Assembly: GCF_011090185.1 (NCBI RefSeq)
Contig: NZ_JAAFGS010000001.1
Coordinates: 930,001-994,000 of the forward strand
Origin: Saccharibacillus alkalitolerans
GTDB lineage: Bacteria; Bacillota; Bacilli; Paenibacillales; Paenibacillaceae
Length of the DNA: 64,000 nucleotides
Direction of reading: 5' to 3'
Under the pieces are notes generated by a model. It made no database searches. It had not been told where the DNA came from and saw only the letters and a program-made list of their open reading frames with translations. This document shows positions 48,789 through 58,717 of this stretch, in pieces; the stretch's first letter is position 1; each line of letters begins with the position of its first letter. The position numbers were made by a program, and so were the translations under genes.

Positions 48789-48799
48789 TAAACGATTCG

Positions 48800-48829
48800 G
48801 CGGAGCGCCTGCTGCAGGCCGCTCCTCCG
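48800..48829 (+). other. Hairpin between pdhA and pdhB
   Basis: A GC stem (GGAGCG 48802-48807 with CGCTCC 48820-48825, plus an inner CTGC/GCAG pair) with no T-run. Likely an mRNA-processing or stability hairpin rather than a terminator. Confidence 0.5.
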
Positions 48830-48910
48830 AACTCTTTGATCTGCGCATAATGAACGAACGCATATAGAGCAGTATTCCATTGAACGTAACGTTAAGGAGG
48901 AAATGTAGCA

Positions 48911-49888
48911 ATGGCACAAATGAATATGAAAGAAGCAATCCGCGACGCGATGCGCGTGGAACTCAAGCGTGACCCTAACGTGCTGATCTTCGGCGAAGAC
49001 GTAGGTAACGTCGGCGGCGTATTCCGGGTAACGGAAGGTCTGCAAAAAGAATTCGGCGAGGATCGCGTATTCGATACGCCGCTGGCGGAATCCGCGATCG
49101 GCGGCATGGCTGTCGGTCTGGGCGTACAGGGCTTCCGCCCGATCGCCGAAATCCAGTTCGTCGGCTTCATCTTCGAAGCGCTCGACCAAATGATCGTTCA
49201 AGCGGCGCGCATGCGCTACCGTTCGGGCGGCCGTTACAACTCGCCGATCGTATTCCGCACGCCTTTCGGCGGCGGCGTTAAAGCGGCCGAGCTGCACACC
49301 GACGCATTGGAAGGTCTGCTCGTACAGAGCCCGGGCATCAAAGTGGTCGTTCCTTCGAACCCTTACGACGCCAAAGGCCTGCTGATCTCCGCGATCCGCG
49401 ACAACGATCCGGTCTTCTTCATGGAGCACCTGAACCTGTACCATGCGTTCCGCGCCGAAGTGCCGGAAGGCGAATACACGGTCGAACTTGGCAAAGCGAA
49501 CGTCGTGCGCGAAGGTTCGGACGTTACGATCATCACTTACGGCATGTGCGTGCACACTTCCGTAAAAGCGGCCGATCAGCTCGAAAAAGAAGGCATCAAA
49601 GCCGAAGTTATCGACCTGCGTACGCTCAACCCGCTCGATATCGACACGATCGTGGCTTCGATCAAGAAAACGAACCGCGCCATCGTCGTACAAGAAGCTC
49701 AAAAAACAGCCGGCGTAGCGGCAGAGGTTATCGCGCAGATCAACGAAAAAGCGATCCTGCACCTCGAAGCTCCGGTACTGCGCGTGACTCCTCCGGATAC
49801 GGTTTACGCATTCGCGCAAATCGAAGACGCATGGCTGCCGACTCCTGAGCGCATCGCAACAAGCGTGAAGAAAGTCCTTGAATTCTAA
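48911..49888 (+). CDS. pdhB: Pyruvate dehydrogenase E1 beta subunit
   Basis: The 325-residue subunit completes the E1 heterotetramer. '[18 protein letters not shown]' at the start, '[17 protein letters not shown]', and the C-terminal '[12 protein letters not shown]' swapping domain match PdhB. AAGGAGG lies about 11 bases before the ATG. It follows pdhA after 122 bases that include a hairpin and precedes pdhC by 31 bases. Confidence 0.97.
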   Translation: MAQMNMKEAIRDAMRVELKRDPNVLIFGEDVGNVGGVFRVTEGLQKEFGEDRVFDTPLAESAIGGMAVGLGVQGFRPIAEIQFVGFIFEALDQMIVQAARMRYRSGGRYNSPIVFRTPFGGGVKAAELHTDALEGLLVQSPGIKVVVPSNPYDAKGLLISAIRDNDPVFFMEHLNLYHAFRAEVPEGEYTVELGKANVVREGSDVTIITYGMCVHTSVKAADQLEKEGIKAEVIDLRTLNPLDIDTIVASIKKTNRAIVVQEAQKTAGVAAEVIAQINEKAILHLEAPVLRVTPPDTVYAFAQIEDAWLPTPERIATSVKKVLEF

Positions 49889-49919
49889 TTAGCAGATATC
49901 CAGAAGGAGGTAGTGCAAC

Positions 49920-51620
49920 GTGGCAAAGTTTGAATATAAATTCCCTGAACTCGGCGAAGGCCTGCACGAAGGCGAAATCGTCAAAATGCACATTAAAGCC
50001 GGAGACAAAGTCACCGACGACGATATCATCATGGAGGTTCAAAACGACAAAGCGGTCGTCGAAGTTCCTTGCCCGGTCAACGGCACGGTACTCGAAGTTC
50101 GCGTTGCCGACGGCGAAACCCGCCATGTAGGCGATATCGTCGCAATCATCGAAGCCGAAGGCGAACTGCCGGAAGGAACGGAAACGGCTCCGGGTCCGGA
50201 AGCGGACGCGGCTCAAGAGTCGAACGCTGCAGTCGGCGGAGCGGACACAAGCGCCTCGTCTTCGCCGGCAACGGCCGACCCTTCGGCTTCGCAAGGATCT
50301 TCGCAGGCTTCGGGCAGCAACAAGTTTGCCTACAAGTTCCCGGAACTGGGCGAAGGCCTGCATGAAGGCGAAATCGTCAAAATGCATATCAAAGCCGGAG
50401 ACAAAGTTACCGACGACGATATCATCATGGAAGTGCAAAACGACAAAGCGGTCGTCGAAGTGCCTTGTCCGGTTAACGGCACGGTGCTCGAAGTTCGCGT
50501 TGCCGACGGCGAAACTCGCCATGTAGGCGACATCGTGGCGATTATCGAAGTGGAAGGCGAACTGCCGGAAGGTTCGGAAGCGATCGAAGAATCCGCTCCT
50601 GCAGCCGAAGCGAAGGCTCCGGTGTCCGCTCCTGCGGCGGCTTCGACTTCCGCTGCTCCGAACCGCGAAGTTCTCGCGACTCCTAGCGTGCGTAAATTCG
50701 CCCGCGAAGAAGGCGTGGAAATCGGACAGGTTCAAGGTTCGGGCAAGAACGGCAAAATCACTCGCGAAGATGTCGAGAACTTCAAGAAAAACGGCGGACA
50801 AGCTCCGGCTGCCGCTGCACCGGCTCCTGCCGCAGCCGCATCGGCCGCTCCTGCAGCCGCGAAATCGGAAGCTCCGGCAAAAGCCGCAGCCTCGGCTCCT
50901 GCCGCATCGGCCGCAGCCGCAGACGAAGAGCGCGTGCCGTTCAAGGGCATCCGCAAAGCGATCTCGAACGCGATGGTCAAATCGGCTTACACGGCTCCGC
51001 ACGTTACGATTATGGACGAAGTCGACGTAACCGAGTTGGTCGCTTTCCGTACCCGCATGAAACCGCTGGCCGAGAAGAAAGGCATCAAGGTTACTTACCT
51101 GCCGTTCATCGTCAAGGCTCTGGTTGCCGCGGTACGCGAGTTCCCGGCCCTGAACGCTTCGATCGACGAAGAAGCCAACGAAATCGTCTACAAGAAACAC
51201 TATGACATCGGTATCGCGACGGACACGGAAAACGGCCTGATCGTTCCGGTCATCAAAGACGCCGACCGCAAGAGCGTGTTCAAGATCGCGGAATCGATCA
51301 GCGATCTGGCAAAACGCGGCCGCGACGGCAAGCTTGCTCCGAACGAGATGAGAGGCAGCACGATCTCCATCACGAACATCGGTTCCGCAGGCGGCATGTT
51401 CTTCACGCCGATCATTAACTATCCGGAAGTGGCAATCCTCGGAACGGGCCGCATCAGCGAAAAAGCCATCGTAAGAAACGGCGAAATCGTGGCTGCTCCG
51501 ATGATGGCTCTGTCCCTGAGCTTCGACCACCGTCTCATCGACGGCGCTACTGCACAAAACTGCATGAACTATCTTAAATCCCTGCTCGCTAATCCCGAGC
51601 TGATGGTAATGGAGGTATAA
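49920..51620 (+). CDS. pdhC: Dihydrolipoamide acetyltransferase E2 with two lipoyl domains
   Basis: The 566-residue core protein has two N-terminal lipoyl domains (about 2-78 and 134-210, lipoyl Lys44 and Lys176 in '[10 protein letters not shown]'), separated by Ala/Ser/Pro-rich linkers. The peripheral subunit-binding domain (about 245-280, '[15 protein letters not shown]') and the catalytic domain follow, with 'FDHRLIDGA' (His537, Asp541). Most Bacilli have one lipoyl domain here. The duplicated domains are almost identical in protein sequence, suggesting recent duplication or gene conversion. GTG start. Confidence 0.95.
   Translation: MAKFEYKFPELGEGLHEGEIVKMHIKAGDKVTDDDIIMEVQNDKAVVEVPCPVNGTVLEVRVADGETRHVGDIVAIIEAEGELPEGTETAPGPEADAAQESNAAVGGADTSASSSPATADPSASQGSSQASGSNKFAYKFPELGEGLHEGEIVKMHIKAGDKVTDDDIIMEVQNDKAVVEVPCPVNGTVLEVRVADGETRHVGDIVAIIEVEGELPEGSEAIEESAPAAEAKAPVSAPAAASTSAAPNREVLATPSVRKFAREEGVEIGQVQGSGKNGKITREDVENFKKNGGQAPAAAAPAPAAAASAAPAAAKSEAPAKAAASAPAASAAAADEERVPFKGIRKAISNAMVKSAYTAPHVTIMDEVDVTELVAFRTRMKPLAEKKGIKVTYLPFIVKALVAAVREFPALNASIDEEANEIVYKKHYDIGIATDTENGLIVPVIKDADRKSVFKIAESISDLAKRGRDGKLAPNEMRGSTISITNIGSAGGMFFTPIINYPEVAILGTGRISEKAIVRNGEIVAAPMMALSLSFDHRLIDGATAQNCMNYLKSLLANPELMVMEV
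49929..50550. repeat. Direct repeat encoding tandem lipoyl domains in pdhC
   Basis: Codons 4-80 (from 49929) recur at codons 136-212 (from 50325) with 396-base spacing and only a few, mostly synonymous, differences. It is an in-gene duplication and a possible recombination hot spot. Confidence 0.85.
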
Positions 51621-51624
51621 ACAT

Positions 51625-53049
51625 ATGGTAGTAGGAGACGCTTCCCTGGATATTGACACATTGGTAATCGGTGCGGGACCCGGCGGCTATGTAGCCGCCA
51701 TCCGCGCCGCTCAGCTGGGACAACAAGTTCTGATCGTAGACAAAGCCGAGCTCGGCGGCGTCTGCCTGAACCGCGGCTGTATCCCTTCCAAAGCGCTGAT
51801 CTCGGCTGCGCACAGCTACGAGAACGCGAAACACGGCGATGCTTTCGGCATCACGGCGAGCGACGTCAAAGTCGACTTCGCCAAGACTCAAGAGTTCAAA
51901 AACGGCGTCGTCAAAAAAATGACGAGCGGCGTAACGGGACTGCTCAAAGGCAACAACGTTGAAGTATTCAACGGCGAGTGCATGTTCATCAACGAAAACG
52001 AAGCGCGCGTGTTCAACGATCACGAATCGCCGCGCTACCGCTTCAAGAACTGCATCATCGCGACGGGTTCCCGCCCGATCGAACTGAAGCCTTTCCCGTT
52101 CGGCGGACGTATCCTGTCGTCGACCGAAGCGCTGAACCTGCCTGAGATTCCGAAAAGCCTCGTCGTAATCGGCGGCGGCTACATCGGCGCCGAGCTGGGC
52201 CAGATGTACGCGAAATTCGGCACGAAAGTGACGATCATCGAAGGTCTGGATACCGTTCTGCCTGGTTTCGACAAAGACATGACGAACCTCGTGTCCAAGA
52301 CGATGAAAAAAGACGGCATCGAAATTCACGCGAACGCCAAAGCCGAGAGCGCTACGCAAACGGACAAAGACGTTACGGTGAAATTCTCCGTCGGCGGAGA
52401 AAGCAAAGAAATCACGGCGGATTACCTGCTCGTAACGGTAGGACGTCGTCCGAATACCGACGGCGAACTGGGTCTTGACCTGATCGGCATCGAGCTCGAC
52501 GAGCGCGGCCTGATCAAAGTCGATCACCAGGGCCGTACGAACATTCCGCACATCTTCGCGATCGGCGACATCGTGCCCGGCCTGGCGCTGGCGCACAAAG
52601 CTTCGTACGAAGGCAAAGTCGCTGCGGAAGCAATCGCCGGACATCCGTCCGTCGTCGACTACAAGTGCATGCCTGCCGTGGTCTTCACGGATCCGGAATG
52701 CGCAAGCGTCGGCTTGACCGAAAAAGAAGCCAAAGAAAAAGGCTTCAACGTCGTGGCGGGCAAATTCAGCTACGGCGGCAACGGCCGCGCGGTATCGCTG
52801 AACCATCCGGAAGGCTTCGTCAAGATCGTAGCCGAAGAAGGCACCGGCACCGTGCTGGGCAGCCAAATCGTCGGTCTGGAAGCGACGAACATGATCGCCG
52901 AAATGGGTCTGGCCGTCGAAATGGGCGCGACTCTCGAAGATCTGGCGCTGACCATTCACGCTCACCCGACACTGGGCGAGATCGTGATGGAAGCCGCCGA
53001 GCTGGTTCTGGGCAACCCGATCCACGCATTGGCTCCGAAAAAGCGTTAA
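51625..53049 (+). CDS. pdhD: Dihydrolipoyl dehydrogenase E3
   Basis: The 474-residue FAD enzyme reoxidises the lipoyl groups with NAD. The FAD motif is 'VIGAGPGGYVAAI' (14-26), the active-site disulfide is Cys47/Cys52 in 'GGVCLNRGCIPSK', the NAD site is 'VIGGGYIGAELG', and the C-terminal catalytic 'HAHPTLGE' is present. GGAGG before the ATG. It starts 4 bases after pdhC; terminator at 53068. Confidence 0.97.
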   Translation: MVVGDASLDIDTLVIGAGPGGYVAAIRAAQLGQQVLIVDKAELGGVCLNRGCIPSKALISAAHSYENAKHGDAFGITASDVKVDFAKTQEFKNGVVKKMTSGVTGLLKGNNVEVFNGECMFINENEARVFNDHESPRYRFKNCIIATGSRPIELKPFPFGGRILSSTEALNLPEIPKSLVVIGGGYIGAELGQMYAKFGTKVTIIEGLDTVLPGFDKDMTNLVSKTMKKDGIEIHANAKAESATQTDKDVTVKFSVGGESKEITADYLLVTVGRRPNTDGELGLDLIGIELDERGLIKVDHQGRTNIPHIFAIGDIVPGLALAHKASYEGKVAAEAIAGHPSVVDYKCMPAVVFTDPECASVGLTEKEAKEKGFNVVAGKFSYGGNGRAVSLNHPEGFVKIVAEEGTGTVLGSQIVGLEATNMIAEMGLAVEMGATLEDLALTIHAHPTLGEIVMEAAELVLGNPIHALAPKKR

Positions 53050-53067
53050 ACTGTAATCTAATGATAG

Positions 53068-53103
53068 AAAAAGGGCAGGCGGTCAAACGCCTGTCCTTTT
53101 TTT
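53068..53103 (+). terminator. Intrinsic terminator of pdhABCD
   Basis: A stem AAAAGG-CAGGCG/CGCCTG-CCTTTT with one G-T pair and seven T, 18 bases after the pdhD stop. Confidence 0.9.
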
Positions 53104-53203
53104 GTACATAAAACACCGTGTTTCGACTGTTCGTGACAGGCTTCCCTATGCTACAATAATGAATTAAAACGACTATCAGCAGACATTTAACGAGGTGACT
53201 TTT

Positions 53204-53998
53204 TTGCGTAAATATTTGGATTTGCTGCAGGATATTTTGGATAACGGCACCGAAAGAGGCGATCGCACGGGTACCGGCACCGTCTCGGTATTCGGCCGTC
53301 AGCTTCGCTTCGATCTCTCGGAGGGCTTTCCTCTGCTGACGACGAAAAAGCTGCACTTGAAATCGATCGTGCACGAGCTGCTCTGGTTTCTGAAAGGCGA
53401 CACGAACGTGCGTTATCTGCAGGAAAACGGCGTGCGCATCTGGAACGAATGGGCGGACGAAAACGGAGAACTGGGCCCGGTCTACGGCTCGCAGTGGCGC
53501 GCCTGGGAAACGCCGGACGGCCGTCGGATCGATCAGATCGCGCAGGTAATCGATTCGATCCGGAACAATCCGGATTCCCGCCGGCATATCGTCAGCGCCT
53601 GGAACGTGGCCGAGATCGACAACATGAAGCTGCCGCCTTGCCATCTGCTGTTCCAGTTTTACGTAGCGGACGGCAAGCTGTCTTGCATGCTGACGATGCG
53701 TTCGGTCGATACCTTCCTCGGCCTGCCTTTCAATATCGCGAGCTATTCGCTGCTGACCCATATGATCGCGCAGCAGTGCGGGCTTGAAGTCGGCGAATTC
53801 ATCTGGTCGGGCGGGGACGTCCATATTTATTCGAACCATATCGAACAGGTCAAAACGCAGTTGAAGCGCGAACCGGGAGAGCTTCCGCAGCTGCGAATTC
53901 TGCGCAAGCCCGATTCTATTTTCGATTATCGCTATGAAGACTTCGAATTCGTCGGTTACGATCCGCAGCCGGGCATCAAAGCGCCGATTGCCGTATAA
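53204..53998 (+). CDS. thyA: Thymidylate synthase
   Basis: The 264-residue enzyme makes dTMP from dUMP and methylene-tetrahydrofolate. The catalytic Cys146 is in '[10 protein letters not shown]', with the 'RRHIVSAWN' phosphate site and 'DVHIYSNH' dUMP site. The length and Cys position equal the E. coli enzyme. The TTG at 53204 lies 5 bases after GAGGTGA; the in-frame GTG at 53195 is part of that site. The dfrA gene follows after 12 bases, pairing synthesis and recycling of the folate. Confidence 0.96.
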   Translation: MRKYLDLLQDILDNGTERGDRTGTGTVSVFGRQLRFDLSEGFPLLTTKKLHLKSIVHELLWFLKGDTNVRYLQENGVRIWNEWADENGELGPVYGSQWRAWETPDGRRIDQIAQVIDSIRNNPDSRRHIVSAWNVAEIDNMKLPPCHLLFQFYVADGKLSCMLTMRSVDTFLGLPFNIASYSLLTHMIAQQCGLEVGEFIWSGGDVHIYSNHIEQVKTQLKREPGELPQLRILRKPDSIFDYRYEDFEFVGYDPQPGIKAPIAV

Positions 53999-54010
53999 GG
54001 AGGAGGACTT

Positions 54011-54499
54011 ATGCCAACCATTACGCTGATCTGGGCACAGGACCAAAACGGGCTGATCGGTCGGGACAATGCGCTGCCTTGGCGCATTCCCGCCGATATG
54101 GCCTACTTCAAGCGCGAAACGTTGGGCAAGCCGGTCGTGATGGGACGCAAGACGTGGGAATCGTTCGGCTCCAAGCCGCTAAAAGATCGGCAGAACCTCG
54201 TGCTGACGCGGGACGCTTCTTTCGCGGCGGAAGGCGCGCAGACCGTGCATTCGGTCGATGAAGCGTTAAAAGCCGCCGAGGGCGAAGAAGTCATGATCAT
54301 CGGAGGGACGCAGATTTACGAATTGTTTCTTCCGCTGGCCGACCGTTTGCGCGTGACCCGCGTGCATGACGCTTTCGAAGGAGACGCGCATTTCCCGGCA
54401 TTGGATTGGTCTCCATGGAAGCTTGTCGGATCCGAAGAAGGCATACGTGACGAGAAGAACGTTTATCGCTACGTCTTTGAAATTTACGAACGTTCCTGA
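54011..54499 (+). CDS. dfrA: Dihydrofolate reductase
   Basis: The 162-residue enzyme reduces dihydrofolate to tetrahydrofolate. 'IWAQDQNGLIGRDNALPWRIPADM' region residues (the Asp/Leu-Pro-Trp core at about 20-32), 'VVMGRKTWESF' and 'IIGGTQIYELFLP' are typical. SD AAGGAGGAGG region before the ATG. Co-transcribed with thyA, as in most Firmicutes. No clear terminator follows before gltD's upstream region. Confidence 0.96.
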   Translation: MPTITLIWAQDQNGLIGRDNALPWRIPADMAYFKRETLGKPVVMGRKTWESFGSKPLKDRQNLVLTRDASFAAEGAQTVHSVDEALKAAEGEEVMIIGGTQIYELFLPLADRLRVTRVHDAFEGDAHFPALDWSPWKLVGSEEGIRDEKNVYRYVFEIYERS

Positions 54500-54655
54500 T
54501 GAATCTTGCAAGTGCCATTCAGAAAATGCAAATAAAATTCCGCATAATCTATTTCAAATTGCGAACGAAAAATGATATTATGGTTGAAATATCTTGCTTG
54601 TGATAGAATAGAGAATAAAAAAAATGAGAACTTATGCGGATGGGGGAAACGTTCG

Positions 54656-56143
54656 ATGTCTACACCTACTGGATTTATGGAATACAAACGCCAGCTGCCA
54701 GCGGACCGCAGTCCGCTGGAGCGCGTGAAAGATTGGGAAGAATTCCATAAACATATGTCGGAAGAAGAGCTGCGTACGCAGGGCGCGAGATGCATGGACT
54801 GCGGAACGCCATACTGCCATGTGGGCATTAACATGACCGGCGGCACTTCGGGTTGCCCGGTGCATAACCTGATTCCGGAGTGGAACAACCTCGTTTACCG
54901 GGGGTTGTGGAGAGAAGCGCTCGACCGTCTGCATAAGACGAACAACTTTCCGGAGTTTACCGGCAGAATCTGTCCGGCTCCGTGCGAGGGTTCGTGTACC
55001 GTCGGCCTGATCGGACAGCCGGTAACGATCAAAACGATCGAAGAAGCGATTATCGAAAAAGGCTTTGCGGAAGGTTGGGTGCAGCCGGAGCCTCCGAAAA
55101 ACCGTACAGGCAAAAAGGTAGCCGTTATCGGTTCGGGTCCAGCGGGACTCGCCTGCGCGGCTCAGCTGAACAAAGCCGGCCACTATGTGACCGTATACGA
55201 ACGTTCCGACCGTATCGGCGGCCTGCTGACTTACGGTATTCCTTCCATGAAGCTCGAAAAAAGCATCGTGCAGCGCCGGGTCGATCTGCTCGCGGCGGAA
55301 GGCATCACCTTTGTAACTTCGACGGAGATCGGCAAGGACATTCCGGCTCAGCAGCTGGTCGACGAATTCGACGCAGTCGTACTTTGCGGCGGTGCAACGA
55401 AACCGCGTGAATTCAACATCGAAGGAAGCGATCTCAAGGGCGTGACGTATGCGATGGACTTCCTGAACGGCACGATCAAGAGCTATCTCGATTCCGGGCT
55501 GGAAGACGGAAGCTACATTTCCGCGGCCGGCAAAGACGTCATCGTCATCGGAGGCGGCGATACGGGCTCCGACTGCGTGGCGACTTCCCTGCGTCACGGC
55601 TGCAGCAGCGTCACCCAGTTCGGCACGCATAAAAAGGCGCCGCTCGAGCGCGATCCGATCGCGAACCCTTGGCCGCAGTTCCCGAACGTCTACACGCTGG
55701 ATTATGCGCAGGAAGAAGCGAAAGCGATCTTCGGCGACGATCCCCGCGAGTTCTCGATCATGACGACCAAATTCGTCGGCGACGAAGAGGGCAACCTGAA
55801 AGAACTGCACACCGTGCAGATTCAGCGGATCGTCGACGAGACCGGCCGAAAGATTTATGCGCCGATCGAAGGAACGGAGCGCGTGTTCCCGGCTCAAATG
55901 GCGTTGATCGCGATCGGCTTCGACGGACCGGAACAGACGCTTGCCCAGCAGCTCGGGCTGCAGACGGACCGCTGGACGAACGTCAAAGCGAAATACGGCG
56001 ATTACAAAACGAACGTCGACAAAGTATTCGCTGCCGGCGATATGCGCCGCGGACAAAGTTTGGTCGTCTGGGCGATCAACGAAGGCCGCGAAGCGGCGCG
56101 CGAGGTCGACAAGTTTTTGATGGGAGCTACCGTTCTCGCCTGA
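54656..56143 (+). CDS. gltD: Glutamate synthase small subunit (GltD type)
   Basis: The 495-residue flavoprotein carries an N-terminal 4Fe-4S-type Cys region ('[12 protein letters not shown]', '[12 protein letters not shown]', 'CPAPCEGSC') and two dinucleotide sites ('[15 protein letters not shown]' for FAD and '[11 protein letters not shown]' for NADPH). It matches the beta subunit of NADPH-GOGAT. ATG at 54656 behind GGGGGAAA. The large subunit gltB is not in this window, so it stands alone here. Upstream AT-rich sequence 54500-54655 has no convincing promoter that I can fix. Confidence 0.92.
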   Translation: MSTPTGFMEYKRQLPADRSPLERVKDWEEFHKHMSEEELRTQGARCMDCGTPYCHVGINMTGGTSGCPVHNLIPEWNNLVYRGLWREALDRLHKTNNFPEFTGRICPAPCEGSCTVGLIGQPVTIKTIEEAIIEKGFAEGWVQPEPPKNRTGKKVAVIGSGPAGLACAAQLNKAGHYVTVYERSDRIGGLLTYGIPSMKLEKSIVQRRVDLLAAEGITFVTSTEIGKDIPAQQLVDEFDAVVLCGGATKPREFNIEGSDLKGVTYAMDFLNGTIKSYLDSGLEDGSYISAAGKDVIVIGGGDTGSDCVATSLRHGCSSVTQFGTHKKAPLERDPIANPWPQFPNVYTLDYAQEEAKAIFGDDPREFSIMTTKFVGDEEGNLKELHTVQIQRIVDETGRKIYAPIEGTERVFPAQMALIAIGFDGPEQTLAQQLGLQTDRWTNVKAKYGDYKTNVDKVFAAGDMRRGQSLVVWAINEGREAAREVDKFLMGATVLA

Positions 56144-56188
56144 TCGTCAACCGCTTAACCATGGCAAAGCCAAGCAGGAAATGATCGG

Positions 56189-56216
56189 AGGCCGTACTTC
56201 GCGTACGGCCTTTTTT
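56189..56216 (+). terminator. Intrinsic terminator after gltD
   Basis: A 9-bp perfect stem AGGCCGTAC/GTACGGCCT with a 5-base loop and six T. Confidence 0.9.
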
Positions 56217-56375
56217 GATGTTTCGATTATGCGTACTCTTCGCCCTGTGGCGAAAAAAGCGGCCTCGTGCTAAAATGAATATTCGGATATCGGTTCGAAG
56301 AAAGAAACGTGGCCAGGCAGGCCGGGAGGGGAACTCTCGGCCTTTTGCTTGCTTATTCCACAGGAGGAGATCAAC

Positions 56376-58658
56376 TTGCAGCTTATTATTGCGGAGAAAC
56401 CCGATCAGGGAGCGAAGCTGGCCGCGCCGTTCAAACACAAAAAGACGCAGGGCTATATCGAAATCGCCAAGTGCCCCGCTTTTCCGGACGGCGCTTACGT
56501 CAGTTGGGCCGTCGGACATATTTGCGAACTTGTGCCGCCGGAGGAGTACGATCCGGCCTATAAGCGCTGGAGTCTGGACAGCCTGCCGATCTTGCCGGGC
56601 AAGTTCAAGCACCGCATCACCCCCTCGAAGGCCAAGCAGTTCAATCTGTTAAAAGATCTGCTCAAACGTCCCGAAGTGAACGAAATCATTATCGCGAGCG
56701 ACGCCGGGCGGGAAGGGGAGTATATCGTACGCATCATTATTCAGCTCAGCGGCGTGAAGAAGCCGATGAAGCGGTTGTGGATTTCGTCGCTTACGCCGCG
56801 CGCGGTCGAGCAGGGATTTGCCAATTTGAAGGAAGAGAGCGAAACGCGGAACCTGTATTACGAGGCGGTAAGCCGCTCCTGCGCGGACTGGCTGGTCGGC
56901 ATGAACGGTTCGCGCGTATATTCGCTGCTCTTCCAGCGAAGAGGCGTACAGGGCGTTTTTTCGACCGGCCGAGTGCAAAGCCCGACGCTTGCGCTGATCG
57001 TCAACCGGGAAAAAGAGATCGCCAATTTTAAGCCCGAACCGTTCTGGGAAGTGAAGGCGAAATTTGCGATCGGCGGAGCGGAATACGAAGGGACCTGGTT
57101 CAAGGGAGAGGAGACGCGGCTCAAAACGTCCGAAGTAGCGGAAGAAATTCGTGCCCGCTGCGAAGGGAAAGACGCCGTGGTCGATTCGATCGAGACGGAG
57201 CGGAAAGAGTTCCAGCCGCCGCAGCTGTTTTCGCTCTCGTCGCTTCAGGCGGCGGCCAACCAGATTTTCAAATACTCCCCGCAGGATACGCTCAGTGCGC
57301 TGCAGCAGCTGTATCTGGACGGCTATATTTCGTATCCGCGTTCCGACTCGTCGTACGTGACCGACGAGGAAGCGAAGCAGTTTCCGGACATTTTGAAAAA
57401 GCTTGAGGGATTCAACGAACTGAAGCCTTTTCTTCCCGCTCCCAAGTCGACGCTGATCGGCAACAAACGCTACGTCAACGCTTCCAAAGTCGGAGACCAC
57501 TACGCTATCATCCCGACGGAGCAGGTGCCTGCGCCGGGCCGGCTTCAGGGAATGCATCTCAATCTGTATCTGCTCATCGCCAAACGCTTGATTGCGGCGC
57601 ACGAGGAGAAGGCGATTATCGATTATACGAATTTGGTAACGCTCGTCGACGGCCGCGATCCTTTTATGACCAAGGGCAAAGTGATCGTGCAGGAAGGCTG
57701 GCGCAAAGTGCTGTACGACAGCACGCCGAAAAAAAAGGCGAAAAGCGGCGGCCGGGAAGAAGACAAAGGCGACAAAGAGGAAGAAGAGGACGATCTGTCG
57801 GTGCTGCCGCCCGTCAAGGAAGGCGATGCCGGACAGGTCGCGGACGTGCAGGTCAAGGAAGGCAAGACCCAGCCGCCCAAACGGTACACGGAAGGCCAGC
57901 TGATCACCCTTATGAAGACGGCCGGCAAGCATCTGGACAATGCGGAGCTGGAAAAAGTGCTGCAGCGGACGGAAGGGCTAGGTACCGAGGCGACGCGGGC
58001 CGGCATCATCGGCGGGTTGAAAGACCGCAAATATATCGAAGTTCGGAAAAACATGGTTTACGCGACGAACAAAGGCACCGTGCTGATCGAAGCGCTGGGC
58101 GAAAGCGTGCTCGCTTCGGCCGAAATGACCGCCAAATGGGAGCAGCGGCTCGGCGAGATCGGACAAGGACAGGAGTCGCCGAAAGCATTTATGGAGCAGG
58201 CCCAGCGTCTGGCGCAAAAGATCGTGTCCGACGCCATAGCCGCGGAGAAAAGTTGGTCGTTTACCGTCGAGATGCCGAGCGGGGAAGATCGTCCGGCGTA
58301 CGGAGGAGCAGGCGGTCAAAAAGGCGGACCGGGAGCGCGCGAAGGCGGAGGCGGATCTCCCGAACTCGGTGCGTGTCCGATCTGCGGCAGGCCGGTCGTC
58401 GACAAGAAAAAAATGTACGGATGCACCGGATATCCGGCCTGCACCTTCACTTTGTCCAAAAAAATTCTCGGCAAAGCGATCTCCGATACTCAGGTGAAGC
58501 GGCTGCTCGACAAGGGACAGACGCTGACGCTGAAAGGCTTCAAAAAGGGAGAAAAGACGTTCGACGCGGCGCTGGCCTGGAACGGGGAACAGAAAAAGCT
58601 CGATTTCCTGTTCGCGGACCGGACGGAAAAGCCGCAGCGGGACAAACAGCGTTCGTGA
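56376..58658 (+). CDS. topB: DNA topoisomerase III
   Basis: The 760-residue type IA topoisomerase decatenates single-stranded and recombination intermediates. Glu7 in 'AEKPDQGAKLA', the acidic triad region 'SDAGREGE' (Asp109, Glu113, Glu115; the second Asp of the DxDxE motif is Gly, as in other Firmicutes TopB) and the catalytic Tyr320 in 'YISYPRSDSS' are present. The C-terminus has a Cys-rich zinc ribbon ('GACPICGRP', 'YGCTGYPAC'). An acidic low-complexity insert lies about 452-477. The TTG at 56376 has AGGAGGAGA 5-7 bases upstream. Confidence 0.95.
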   Translation: MQLIIAEKPDQGAKLAAPFKHKKTQGYIEIAKCPAFPDGAYVSWAVGHICELVPPEEYDPAYKRWSLDSLPILPGKFKHRITPSKAKQFNLLKDLLKRPEVNEIIIASDAGREGEYIVRIIIQLSGVKKPMKRLWISSLTPRAVEQGFANLKEESETRNLYYEAVSRSCADWLVGMNGSRVYSLLFQRRGVQGVFSTGRVQSPTLALIVNREKEIANFKPEPFWEVKAKFAIGGAEYEGTWFKGEETRLKTSEVAEEIRARCEGKDAVVDSIETERKEFQPPQLFSLSSLQAAANQIFKYSPQDTLSALQQLYLDGYISYPRSDSSYVTDEEAKQFPDILKKLEGFNELKPFLPAPKSTLIGNKRYVNASKVGDHYAIIPTEQVPAPGRLQGMHLNLYLLIAKRLIAAHEEKAIIDYTNLVTLVDGRDPFMTKGKVIVQEGWRKVLYDSTPKKKAKSGGREEDKGDKEEEEDDLSVLPPVKEGDAGQVADVQVKEGKTQPPKRYTEGQLITLMKTAGKHLDNAELEKVLQRTEGLGTEATRAGIIGGLKDRKYIEVRKNMVYATNKGTVLIEALGESVLASAEMTAKWEQRLGEIGQGQESPKAFMEQAQRLAQKIVSDAIAAEKSWSFTVEMPSGEDRPAYGGAGGQKGGPGAREGGGGSPELGACPICGRPVVDKKKMYGCTGYPACTFTLSKKILGKAISDTQVKRLLDKGQTLTLKGFKKGEKTFDAALAWNGEQKKLDFLFADRTEKPQRDKQRS

Positions 58659-58683
58659 ATGGTTTCTGCCGAGACGTTTTCGT

Positions 58684-58717
58684 AAAAAAACGGACCCCGT
58701 TTAAAGGGTCCGTTTTT
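58684..58717. terminator. Bidirectional terminator overlapping the HAD gene stop
   Basis: AAAAACGGACCC/GGGTCCGTTTTT stem (arms of 12 bp with A/T ends on both sides) between the convergent topB and HAD genes. The right arm contains the last codons and stop of the leftward HAD gene (stop at 58701-58703). Confidence 0.9.

Noticed and set aside
54500-54655. Possible GlnR/TnrA box or clear promoter ahead of gltD
   Set aside because: Only a half site (TGTGA) and no matching TNACA at the right distance; TTGAAA/TAGAAT has a 14-base spacer, too short for sigma-A.
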